64,000 bases of DNA. Origin: Tamarix chinensis (lineage: Eukaryota > Streptophyta > Magnoliopsida > Caryophyllales > Tamaricaceae). Below the pieces are notes generated by a model that ran no database searches, was not told the origin of the DNA, and saw nothing but the letters and a program-made list of their open reading frames with translations. Location: the NCBI GenBank assembly GCA_030549775.1, contig CM060173.1:3873501-3937500 (forward strand), written 5' to 3'. Every line of letters starts with the position of its first letter. The stretch's first letter is position 1. This document shows, piece by piece, positions 11,067 to 21,666 of the stretch. Position numbers and translations under genes: made by a program.

Positions 11067-13179
11067 TTATTCCCATCCTTCCTCTTCAATTCCCACCCTA
11101 ATAACTCCAATGTCTACTGAGTGGGTCTTCCTCCCGATCTTATTCGATCCTCCAGCAGAAACCAACCCCTCAAAACCGGGTGGAGGTGCTTCAACACTAG
11201 ATGGGGAAACATCATCCATCAAATCCCTTACTTCATCTCTCCCCCCTTTAACCTTCCTTCTCCCAATCTTAACTCTACCCCTCGGCCCATTCTTCCTTCT
11301 ACTCCACTTAGTTAGACTCCTTCCCTCTTCAATATCGTGACCCACTCCTGCGAATGCTGTGTTATCCGACCCAGTCGGCAGGGCCTCCTCACCAACCTCA
11401 TCCTCATTCATCCGCACATGTCTTCCCTGCAACACGAAATTTCCAGCCAATCCAGTCTCCTGTTCGGTATTTCCCACAAAGGACAGCAACACACAAGACT
11501 CACCTGCCCCTTCATCTCCAGCTTTCCATGACTCATCATTAAGACGCCACGCTGCCACCTCATTTTCTTGCATGTGCAGCCGCCACACGATCTCTTCCCC
11601 AGGCCACGACATCCTTTCCTCTCTTCCCAATCTGCTACCGCCCACCTCCTGCAATAAATCCTCCTCTCCCCACTTATTTGATTTTTCCTTCTCCCATGCA
11701 GACCCACCAATCATGTCCGTCACCTTCTCAGGTTGCCCGCCCACCTCCTCGGGAACTCTTCCAACGTGCTACACTAGTGGTCTGTCACTGCATGCCTCTT
11801 CAGATTCCTCCCTCCCGTAACGTTTCAGCTGCTCATCAACTGACCATCCCTCTTCCTCGTTGGATTCCGTCATGCACGACCTGGCACTGAGATTATCTTC
11901 CACCAGTTTTTGCCAAGGGACATAGCCACGTCCAATCTCTTGGACCTGCACAACCACTTCATGCCCTGCTATAATAACCACCACTTGTTCCTTGATGTCC
12001 TCCATTCTGTGTGTATCAATGAGGAATCTTGTTGCTACCAACGATTCACCATAATCCTTGTCCTCCTACCAGTAGACCCACCGTCCCCAACCATGAGCAA
12101 TCTGCCAAACCACCACCTCCTTCCATGCCACAACCAGAAGGCCTCGAATTTCCACCCAGGTTCTTCTCACACAGCAAGCCTCTCCCTCTGTCTACTTTCT
12201 AACAGTTCTAAATGTCTCAAATAGAAGGTTGTCTTCCTCCATAGCCGCTAGAGATGATTCAATAGAATCAAAGGTAAGAAGAAACTTGTACCGGCCAAGA
12301 TCTCTTACCTTGCAGATGGAGCTCCATGACGACATCAGCCTCTAAATCACAAGCTCAGGTAGCAGCGGATACTCAGATTCCGCTATGACACTCCTCTACA
12401 GCCACTCAACCTCCTCCTTATCCAAATTCAACTGGATACATCTCCCTTTGGCTTCCCCATTGATTCCTTCGCCTTCCCCTCTGATAACTTCTGCAAAGGA
12501 CCTACCATCCCTCCACGCAGGGGATCGGACTGGTGGCAAGCTTCTTCTCCTCCATGCGGTTGGTTGAGCCGGTGGCAGGCTTCTTCTCCTCAATTCTCCC
12601 CTAGGATCCAGGTCACTACGCGCCCCTTGACCCTGTCTTCCAAACCTAGCCATTTTCACAAATAGCCTACTACCATGCAGAAGCATCCCATCACATTTCC
12701 TTACCGCTTCATTCGCCTGACTTAACTCTCCAAATTGCACGAAGCCAAACAGTCCCTTCGCCCCCCCTTCTCACCTTCCTACTGATATACACATCCTCTA
12801 CAATTCCTGCACACTCAAACACCTCCTTGATTTCCCCTCTAGAGACATCTGTCATAATGTTGTCCACAAACACAGAGAAGGTTCTCCTGGTCGATCGTGA
12901 TGGTCCCTCCGAGATTGAGAAACCTCTCCTTGTTTCCTTTGGATGATTGTCACCACGGTTGGAAGGGGCTCGGACGTAGGCTAAGGGAGTTCGCAAGGCT
13001 GGGAGATTATTAAGAGGGGCAACGTGGTTAACATGATGATTTGTTGCACCTTGACGAACGCTTGGTTTGAACCCTACGTCCCCATGGTGCTCGACTCTAC
13101 CTGCATGTACCACAAGTTGGCCTCGCGGGTGGACACTTGCATGCATGGGACTCTCTCTCTCTAAAGTTCGCATAGCCAT
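11067..13179 (-). pseudogene. LINE ORF1 remnant with RNA-recognition motif
   Basis: Starts at ATG 13177-13179 on the minus strand. After about 100 residues comes an RRM: RNP2 reads FSVFVDNI, and the RNP1 core FGFVQF is found only if one base is skipped in the C7 homopolymer at 12761-12767 (G7 on the coding strand). So a single-base insertion in that run broke the domain. The new frame ends in a TAG at 12396 and has a further TAG at 11769. The same frame continues to TAA 11067, about 160 bases before ORF2. The part after the RRM is rich in charged residues and resembles the variable tail of plant LINE ORF1 proteins, which bind element RNA. Confidence 0.8.
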
Positions 13180-13201
13180 AGGCCTAGCTATTCAACCTTT
13201 T

Positions 13202-13217
13202 GAGATGAATGTAGGAT
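13202..13217. repeat. LINE target-site duplication, 5' copy
   Basis: GAGATGAATGTAGGAT, identical to 7195-7210. It marks the 5' end of the LINE on the minus strand. Confidence 0.93.
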
Positions 13218-14089
13218 ATGAGTTATAAATATACATTTTTATAGGGTCAATGCATATTTTATAGTTTTAAATATAGGATGATACGAATAAAACGTACAAT
13301 GTAAATGTATAGCAAGATGTTATAAATACCGTGAAGATATACAATGTCGATGTAAAATGTAATCAAGAAGCTATATAGTATGTGTGCATCTTGTATGTTC
13401 AACATTTTGCATGCATCAAACGTGCATATGCAATTGTCAAATGTAGATTTATTTATTAAAATTTATATATTTATTTTATAAAAGATTTATATTTATTTAT
13501 AAAAATTGTGTATTAATTTATCAAAGATATTCTTCGAATAGAAAACGATTTCTCTTGAAGTATTTTGTTTAGATCGATCTTGCGACTTCAAACAGTGACC
13601 GACTCAAAGTATAACTGTACAAGCCCTTTCACTATTTATGCTTGCATGGCTAATTTGCTATCTACCGCTAGAGCCCGGTTTCAATTGTTTGCTCTACAAT
13701 GTCATTAAAAAATGTAGAAAATACTAAAACGGCATTTTTTTTTAAAATTTTTTTAATCTGTCCCTTTCCTATTTAGTGATCGATTAAAAAGAAAGTGTGC
13801 TAGGGACTAGGCAGTGATAAATCTTTGACTCGAGAAGCAAGGCGATCCGCCGATCCGTAGATAGAGGCCCTACTTGATATTAGGCCGGTGACTGAGGAGG
13901 TGGTCCATTACATAGAAGCCCACACAATCGATTGACAAGTAGGAAGTAGCCTGAAATGCACAAGCAGTGGTCCAGTGGATACTGTCCGATGGCCCAATCA
14001 TCATACAAATACAGCGCAAAGAAGACGGCGCGACAGAAAGAAAACCGGAGGGGAAGGAGCGCTGGGCAAAACGCCATTTATTGGTGGAA
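13218..14089 (+). other. 5' flank and probable 5' UTR of the ARM-repeat gene
   Basis: AT-rich to about 13560, then more mixed. No independent gene is seen. It must contain the promoter and 5' UTR of the ARM gene, but no single TATA box stands out. An in-frame ATG at 13967 would add 41 residues to the ARM protein. I treat it as leader because its translation does not look like the family. Confidence 0.45.
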
Positions 14090-17000
14090 ATGAGGGAGGA
14101 GTTGCTGCAGGAACAAGTTGAAGAGCACGACGGCGAAGAAGTAGCCGAAGCAGAAGCTGAATCGTCACCATCATCGCCATCATCTATTTGGAAGCAGCCA
14201 CAAAAGAAACAAAGCCGATTCGTAGAAATCGCCGAGGAAGTAATTCATGGAGATCTTCAGTCACAAATACAAGCTGCAAAGGACATTAGAAAATTGATAA
14301 GATCTTACTCTTCCTCAACTTCATCAGCGAGGGCTAGGTCAAGATTCGTGGCGGCCGGTGTGCTTCAACCTTTAATTCTTATGCTATCTTCGTCTAATCT
14401 GGATGCCCGTGAAGCCTCTCTTCTTGCCCTCCTCAACCTTGCCGTCCGTAACGAGCGGTCAGTACCATTGGCTCTTTTCTCTATCGTTTGGTTTTCTGTA
14501 ATTTGGTGGTTTGGATACTGAAAATTTTTGATAAGTCAGTAATCTGTTTTTTCAGCTATTATTGTCTGTTGATGCTAATTCTGGCTGTTCAAGATATTGG
14601 TTTTGTCCGTCTCTCTTGCATGCGGCTTTTTTATCCGTTTTAAGTGTTGAATTTGGTCTGTTGTCTTTTTCTTTCGCATATGGGGTTTGTAGGAATTCGC
14701 TTGATATTATGATGGCCAGTATTACGAGTTTCCCCTAGGGTTTTACTTAACACCCCCCCCCATCTCCCGGGGGGAGTTGGTTTCCTAATTGAAGAATATG
14801 AGATATTTATATTTGGAACTGTCAATATTACGGAAGATGTGGATCATAGTTTGTCTTGATTGAGAACACGCATAATAAGAGAACTGATGTGAAGAATTTT
14901 ATTTATGAGGAATGTCGATTGAGCTTAAAAGCTGAATAAATGATATCTTGTCTTAGCGTTGGACAGTCTGGGTTTGTGGAAGTATATATGCAGCGCCCGT
15001 ACATTTTGTAGGTATCTGCACAATTGCTTGTCATTGGGTGGTTGATTTTCAGTTCTCCTTTATCAATGTGCGTGTACAATTTCTTTGACAGTTAAAATAA
15101 AACGGGTTTAAGTTTGAAATGGACAAGCAGACTCACCTATTTTGTGCGGAAACTTTTTGTTGCTTCTGAGTCTGAGATGATATTCTTCATGGTGAAATCT
15201 TATTAGCTATTGAAAAGAGGAGAGGAGGTGAACAATGTGGTAGCTTTGGGACAAAAACACCCGGTTGTATTTATTTATTTTTCCCCTTTTGTTATATGGG
15301 GAATTGTACACCGCTGAGCTTGTTTCAGCTACCTCTAAAGTGTCTTAGATTATTTATTCCTAGTCATCATGAAATAAGGATCCTCATAAACCATTTAGTA
15401 GAGGAGTTGATATCTTCCCCCTTGACACCTCCCTTGTTGTACTCCTTGGTGCAGCATAAGTGCTGGGGGAGGGGGACAGGGCGGGTGGGAAGGTGGTTAA
15501 ACTCTAACCTAATAAAAGCAAGGTGTTGCTTCAAATTAAAAATCTTTAAACTCTACCAATTTCTATTATAAAGGGAATTATACACTTTTGGGCTTGTTAT
15601 TCTAGTAATCAAGATATATGGACCCTTTTATATCTTTCTCTTTGAGTGAGATCTCAATTAATAGCAAATCTCCCCTCCCTTGTTGTGCTGCTTTGGAGCG
15701 TCCTAAGTGTGGAGGGAGAGGGGCAGGTGGGTTGGTGGTGAAACCCTAACCTGATATAAGCAATATGTTGTTTCAAAATAGGACTGTGAATATTCCTATC
15801 CTTTCACTTGTTATCAGAACTTTGTTGAATGCAGAGATCTCTGAGGATTTACATTTGATGTGATTTGATCTTACCCTTTAAATTAAAAAATCATTTGATC
15901 ATGTGGTTCACATTACATAATGAAATTCCTCAAGTAGAAAGTAGCAACCCAGATCCCAAAACGTATCTCAGCATTGAAGAGGACTCAATGTATCCATTCT
16001 TACAACTGCTCATAAAATACCATATGAGAGAGATTCAAACATGTACCAAAAGATGGCCAGACCCCTATTCTTAATCTCTTCTTTGGCAAAACGTATCTCA
16101 GCATTGAAGAGGACTCAATGTATCCATTCTTACAACTGCTCATAAAATACCATATGAGAGAGATTCAAACATGTACCAAAAGATGGCCAGACCCCTATTC
16201 TTAATCTCTTCTTTGGCAGAAACATGTATTAATGGCATTTGTGATTGAATATTTAACTCTTACCAGCTGTGGGAAGAAAATTGTTACTATCAGACTACAA
16301 CAATCTTAAAATTGGAGACATGGGGAGTTTGAGAGTGATGAGCTGGGATACTTGTTGTCAACTGCTGCTGGATCTATTAGTGGAAATTCAGGTATCACCT
16401 ATCAATATGCCACACTGCCACCTACCCATTGTTGCAATGCACCTCTTAAACATATACTCCCGTGGTATAGAAACAAATTTAAAAAGAAGAGTTATTTTAA
16501 CAATTTAGACATATTTTTAGGAACTAATAAAAGTAGTATTAAAAAACAATAAAGCATTTAATGAAAGGAAAGGATAAAAGTGAAAAATATGTTTTGACTT
16601 TTCTAAAGGGACTTTTTTTATTTATAAAAATTTACTGTGAGAATGACTTCCTTTTTTATATGGAGGGAGTAATTCACATTCTCATTACACACTAATGTAG
16701 GGCTAAACTATTAGTTGAATTTTCAATCCGCAAACTCAATTCTTATTCAATTTCAACTTTGAATTCAAAAGTGCAATCTAGAGCCATATATATAGGTCAA
16801 CGTATCACCAAAACCTAGCATAAGAAAATATCAATATAATTGTACCTAAATAAAATCATAAAAAAATAAAATAAACTAAGATTTGAAGTAATACTTTTAA
16901 ATCTTGTGGTCTTATGAGACAAACGTAAGGAGGTGTGTCCATGTAGGCCTGAACCTCCTTTTCTATTGTTTAGGCTTAGACTACAAGCCTTATGGTGAGG

Positions 17001-20000
17001 AGGCCCATAATTGCATCATTTTCCCCCATTAGGGACAAGTTGGACCTCACATTGAACTAGCAAAGAACAATGATGGCCCAAATCTTCTTCTTCATCCCCC
17101 GAGCAATAACATGGATCCGTAATATGCATTTCTTCTCTAATCTGTAGGTCTGTCACAATGCAGACATTAGACTCACAACTATTACTCCCTTTTCTAGATA
17201 TCCATCCGAAGGATGAACCAAAAAAATGTGCCAGCAGCTTGAGTTTTGGGCAAATGACAAGCACAGTTGAAGCACTCAGTTTTAAAATTGCTAACCTTTG
17301 AAAAATCTTTGGTGAACTAGCTGATCTACCATAAATCTTTCTAAATTATTGTTGGCAAAAGCAAGTCTTATGATCCAAAATGCAGGCTGAAGAAGCTGTG
17401 TGATTAATAAAGCAAATAAAGCAGAAACTTTAACCCTTTAACTCATACTGGATGTTTTCACGAAGATCACCAATATAATGGTTTGGGTTTTCTTCAAACG
17501 AATATCTGTTGCCAATCTATTGAAATTCTGAAGTATAGCTATCAATATCATGAGCGCCCATTGAGAGGATGTAATACCAAGATAAATCACTCATGATGAT
17601 GGGCATGAGCTTGTCAACGATTGGCTATCATAGCTGGCTCCACTCAACTATTGGATCAAGTAGATGAAAATGATGCTAATAGTTGAGGTTAGTCCACCAC
17701 GTATAGCAGTCATCAGAAATTTTTCATCGTTACTAAGGTTTTTATAAATAAATATACTCTCTACCATATTGAACCAATCAAATAGTTTTTTTGGGGTCTT
17801 CTCAATTAAGATTGGGGAAGGAGACTGCATTGGGGCACTTTATGGACAAACAATTGTTATCGCGGTAGCAGGAGCTATAGGGCTCTTTTTGCCTAGTCAT
17901 TTTGTTAATGGCCACAGTAAGCTCCTTGATGACATTTTTCAGTCTGCCTCTCTGGAGCCTCAACCACTTTTTCAACTTTTAGTTGCAAGGTTCGAAAATC
18001 TTTGTTCATGACCATGGTAAAAGTAAAAGCAAATAGAGAAAAAAAAAGAAGAAGCAAGATTCTAATGAGAAGTAACGGGGAAGAATAGAATCAAAACAGC
18101 ATCAGCAGTGGGGCTCAACTTGTTTGTGCAGCAGTCAGGACCATGACAAACGACTATGACTCCTGTTGAGGAATCGACAACCACCAACAAGCATACAGCA
18201 GGCTGACATGAACCTCCATTCCCATAATTTGGGCTGAGCTTACAAGCCCCACGGTAAAATGGCATGTAGACAGCATCTCATGCTCTTCTTTTTCTCCTAG
18301 GTCCGCATCTCGTGTTTGATTTCTTTTCCCTACAAAATCCATTCTGTGCTAGTTTAGTTTCCTTTGCAAAAACAGTTTGCCAATAACGCCATTGCTCACA
18401 TAGTTCTTGTTTCTAAACTCTCAATGTTATCTAACTCTTCCAGTTTGAATGTCTCCTTTATTTCTATACTGGAGACTTGTGGGCTGTTTTATTACCCTTC
18501 TCTACTTCTCCTTTTTTTTGGCTGCTGGAAATTTTATTCTGCTAACCTTTTGGTTTTAAATCTTTATTTCAGTATCTTGTCACAATATTTTCATTTCTTT
18601 CGGTAATTTATTTTTGGGAAAATAGGTCACTAGGGCTTTCAACCTTTTTCCTTGGTATTTTTATTATCTTTTCCTTCCATGGGAATCATTCCTCTGATCA
18701 AATTTTTCTATGTTTCACAGTTAGCTAATTTTCTTACCCTAGAACCGGGAGTTTCTTATCTTGGGAGGATCCTAGGACATCTGTTTCTATGTGATATATG
18801 TATAGATTTGGCTTTCTACAGGGGTAGAGGGGGTGGTAGGGTGGAAGGATTGGGAGCTTTAACTAGTGACTCTGACCTAACAGGTTGTTCCATGCAATTG
18901 ATTTGTATTGTGGAGATAGGTTTAACTAAGTGTCTACTCTGTCATTTCAGCTGGATTATGTTAGCCTGATGTAATGTGATGTGGTGTGAGTTCTCGTTAT
19001 CTATCTAATCTATCACACCTGGTTTAGGTATTCATGGCCCTGCTAGTAAACCGAGTTTCTAACTTGCATCTTTTGAGTCCTATTCTGAAGTTACTATATT
19101 GGCTGGCTAGTTGTAGGTGTATCTGGTTGATTTGTTTCACATTGTGGCTATTACTATGGACCTAGTAATGTTGATGATTTATGAGCGGATAGATAATTGA
19201 TCTCTGAAGAAACCATCTCCTCTTTGTGTCATTTAGAAACAAGATCAAGATAGTGGCATCTGGTGCTGTCCTTCCTCTCATCGAGCTGCTCAAGTTTCAG
19301 AACAACAAACTCCCTGAATTAGCTACCGCGGCGATTCTAACTCTTTCAGGTGCTGCACCAAATAAGTCAGTAATTGCTGCTAATGGAGCTGTGCCTCTCC
19401 TTATTCAGATCCTCCGCCGTGGGAGTATTCAAGGGAAAGTTGATGCTGTTACAGCCCTACATAATCTGGCCATCTGTGCCGAAGATTGTAACCCGGAACT
19501 TGATGCTGTTGCAGTTACACCTCTTATCAGCCTTCTTAAAGATTGCAAGAAATACTCTAAATTTGCAGAGAAAAGTACCGCTTTACTTCAGTTACTTGCC
19601 AACTCCGAGGAGGGACGAAATGCAATCACCAATACATCCGGTGGAATATTAACCTTAGTGGAGACGGTTGAAGATGGATCACGTGTCAGCACAGAGCATG
19701 CTGTTGGGGCATTACTCTTGTTATGTCAGAGCTGCAGAAGCAAGTACAGAGAACTTATTCTTAAAGAAGGTGCCATTCCGGGCCTCCTACGATTGACTGC
19801 AGAAGGAACAGTTAAAGCTCAGGAAAGAGCCAGGAGACTATTGGATCTGTTAAGGGATACTCCTCAGAATAAAAGGTTAAGTTCAACTGTCCTTGAAGGG
19901 ATTGTTTACGACTTTGCCAAGAAGGTTGATGGCGCTGACAAAGCTGCTGAAAGTGCGAAAAGGCTTCTCCAGGGCATGGTTCATAGAAGTATGGATCTTA

Positions 20001-20074
20001 GTATGAATGGCATCCAGTTACGGGTGGCATCAAGCACATCCGCAGACAAATCTTCAGGGAAACCGTCATTGTGA
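14090..20074 (+). CDS. Armadillo-repeat protein (U-box 4/45-like ARM family, no U-box), 2 exons
   Basis: Coding exons are 14090-14457 and 19237-20074, joined across a 4,779-bp GT-AG intron; 1,206 nt encode 401 residues. The junction restores the conserved NER/NKIKIV stretch, which supports the splice sites. Residues 1-40 are acidic and Ser-rich. Armadillo repeats then run from about residue 50 to 330: blocks such as AAGVLQPLILML, ASGAVLPLIELL, ANGAVPLLIQIL and KEGAIPGLLRL each start a new alpha-helical unit. The tail is Ser-rich and ends KPSL. There is no U-box, so it is not a complete E3 ligase; the family (Arabidopsis ARM superfamily proteins of about 350-400 aa) is usually called U-box 4- or 45-like by similarity of the repeats. 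It is a probable scaffold for protein-protein contacts; location and partners are not shown. An upstream in-frame ATG at 13967 would give 442 aa, but the added sequence looks like leader. Confidence 0.9.
15957..16218. repeat. Perfect 130-bp tandem duplication
   Basis: Positions 15957-16088 equal 16087-16218 base for base (period 130, 2-bp overlap). The unit begins caaaacgtatctcag and ends cttctttggca. There are no mismatches. Confidence 0.95.
16457..16669. mobile_element. Stowaway-like MITE
   Basis: Flanked by TA at 16455-16456 and TA at 16670-16671. The left end is CTCCCG... and the right end is ...GGAGGGAG, whose reverse complement is CTCCCTCC. TA target site plus CTCCCTCNNT ends is the Tc1/mariner Stowaway signature. 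The interior is AT-rich and non-coding. Confidence 0.7.
17000..18011 (-). pseudogene. Ty3/gypsy gag fragment inside the ARM intron
   Basis: On the minus strand, broken frames follow the order of plant gypsy gag. At 18011-17850 there is a helical N-terminal stretch (FRTLQLKVEKVVE). At about 17800-17690 comes KKLFDWFNMVESIFIYKNL...FLMTAIRGG, the usual W..MVE.IF.YK block. At about 17480-17440 the read is YIGDLRENIQYEL, the conserved Y-I-x-G-L-R-x-x-I-Q element. At about 17130-17050 a Cys/His-containing stretch next to GDEEEDLGHHC may be a decayed zinc knuckle. No polymerase follows. Stops and shifts throughout make it non-functional. The gag call rests on short motifs; a profile search would settle it. 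Confidence 0.5.
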
Positions 20075-21666
20075 ATCATACCTTCTCAGTTAACAAGGTG
20101 TGAGTGATTAACTGACTATGGTCGAACTAAAAAGAATACAGTGTGTTTGTTGGTCGAAGTTCATCCAACTAGAGACCCAGTGGTCATAGAAAGAAAGTAA
20201 TGGAAGCTAGATGGGTCTAATCATCTATAGATATATTAACAGATGCACATACTTGTTTTGCCTTTGGTATGTATTGAGGGTTTTTTAGGCGACCTCAATG
20301 GTGTGTAAATAGCTGACTCTTTTTCTCGTTCATTGCGTTATTATATGGAATCAAAAGTTTTGAATATTCTCGGCATTCGATATAATGGATTTGATGGATT
20401 ATATAGCTAACATTCAATTCAACACTCTAACTGCCCGATGCAATGATGTTATTGCTATCATATTGCTCGAATTTTTACTCTTCGATGCTCAACTGGATAA
20501 TTAAAAAGGAAATAAATAACAATTTAAGGTAGGTGTAACATTTCGGGGCTACTGTCAAACAGAACCGATAGTTGAACTGTAATTAGCCTCCTAGTGTCTT
20601 GTCGGTTTGCTTACTGGACTAGAACTTCCTCCTGCCTGAAGCATGCTGATTTATTCACGTTGCCAGCACCAGCAGGGGCCAAGCAAGAAAAGTCCGGGCA
20701 TAAGTTTCCAACATAATCAACATTATGTACAGTATCTATTCTCAACCAATTGTATAGCCCCGGTGTTAATATACTATGTTGTACTGCTAGATATACTAGT
20801 ATGTGTATATTCTACCATTTCAAGCACAAATAGTAAAACACTGATGCACGACACAGCACAGGAATCTATTCATTCAAAATAATCATGAAGTCCACTTGCA
20901 GTGGCTCTAAACGTATACTAGTATATCTACGACCACAAGTGATGCTAGATTGAGACAACAAAAGGTTAATGCCACCAACAACTTAACCACAATGGAATTC
21001 CTGCAGGGGTAAAAACAAGTAAATGGGCAGACAGATTCCAGGTGTATCAACCCTGGCTTTAGAAAATATATATTTTCTGTGTCCCCCATCAGGCATGGCT
21101 CTATTAATTGAAGGATATGAGTGCTGTTTTTGTGCTTATACCAAATACAACAGTCCCACTACCTCCTCCTTGCTATCAAAATTTACTTTACATCTTGAGA
21201 CATCAGATAGAACAAATGAGAGATAAAAACTGAAACTCCTTGTTGACCTAACTTGTCCCCACCTTCCAAATCCTATAGTACCTTAATCAAAACAAATATC
21301 CTCAACACTCAAGTAATCCTGGGGAATTCCATCACTTTCATATGAGCTCCACTCTATAAAAAGCGCGGAAAACCATATTACTGATGCAAGAACAGGAAAT
21401 TCCGCACATACCTAGCTTAATAATGTTAATTCAGTCACTGCCAGAATTAACTATTATGAATCCCGAGCCATATCACCTGAAGATACTATGGGCTTAACCT
21501 TCCAGCCTTCCAGTTTTAATTAACAGCTCCTCCCTCATCCGACAAAAGCTGTATCTTTCTGGTTGATGCCAAAAGGTGTTCAAATACCCAAAACTTCCCA
21601 AAGATTGGGATTGCATTTTAAGAATATTCGCTGGTATCCTCTAAAAAAAACAAGCCCACTTTATTT
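20075..21666. other. Convergent intergenic region, 3' UTRs of both genes
   Basis: The ARM gene ends at 20074 (plus) and the GIP1-like gene ends at 21667 (minus), so their 3' ends face each other across 1.6 kb. The 3' UTRs of both must lie here. No third gene is recognisable. Confidence 0.5.

Larger units (their letters stand above)
7211..13201 (-). mobile_element. Full-length L1-type LINE retrotransposon, coding-dead
   Basis: A 5,991-base insertion bounded by a perfect 16-bp direct repeat. On the minus strand the order is 5' leader, ORF1 with an RNA-recognition motif (13179-11067), ORF2 with endonuclease, reverse transcriptase and a zinc-binding C-terminus (10906-7369), a short 3' tail and A9. 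This is the layout of plant L1-clade LINEs, which copy themselves by nicking DNA and reverse transcribing from the nick; the poly(A) end and variable-length TSD are products of that process. The insert is visibly richer in G+C than its flanks. Both ORFs contain stops and frameshifts, so this copy cannot move on its own. Confidence 0.93.
14458..19236 (+). other. Single 4.8-kb intron of the ARM gene, loaded with repeats
   Basis: Begins GT at 14458 and ends TTTAG at 19232-19236. It contains a poly-C tract at 14752-14761, a perfect 130-bp tandem duplication (15957-16218), a Stowaway-like MITE (16457-16669) and an antisense Ty3/gypsy gag fragment (about 17000-18011). The short frames seen in it are not host exons: splicing 14457 to 19237 directly gives an unbroken, conserved armadillo repeat. 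Confidence 0.85.

Noticed and set aside
11035..11890. Several long plus-strand frames rich in Pro/Ser/His
   Set aside because: They lie opposite the LINE ORF1 remnant on the minus strand and have no domain; antisense shadows.
18652..18969. 105-residue frame in the ARM intron as an extra exon
   Set aside because: Direct splicing of 14457 to 19237 restores a conserved ARM unit without it, and the frame shows no ARM pattern.
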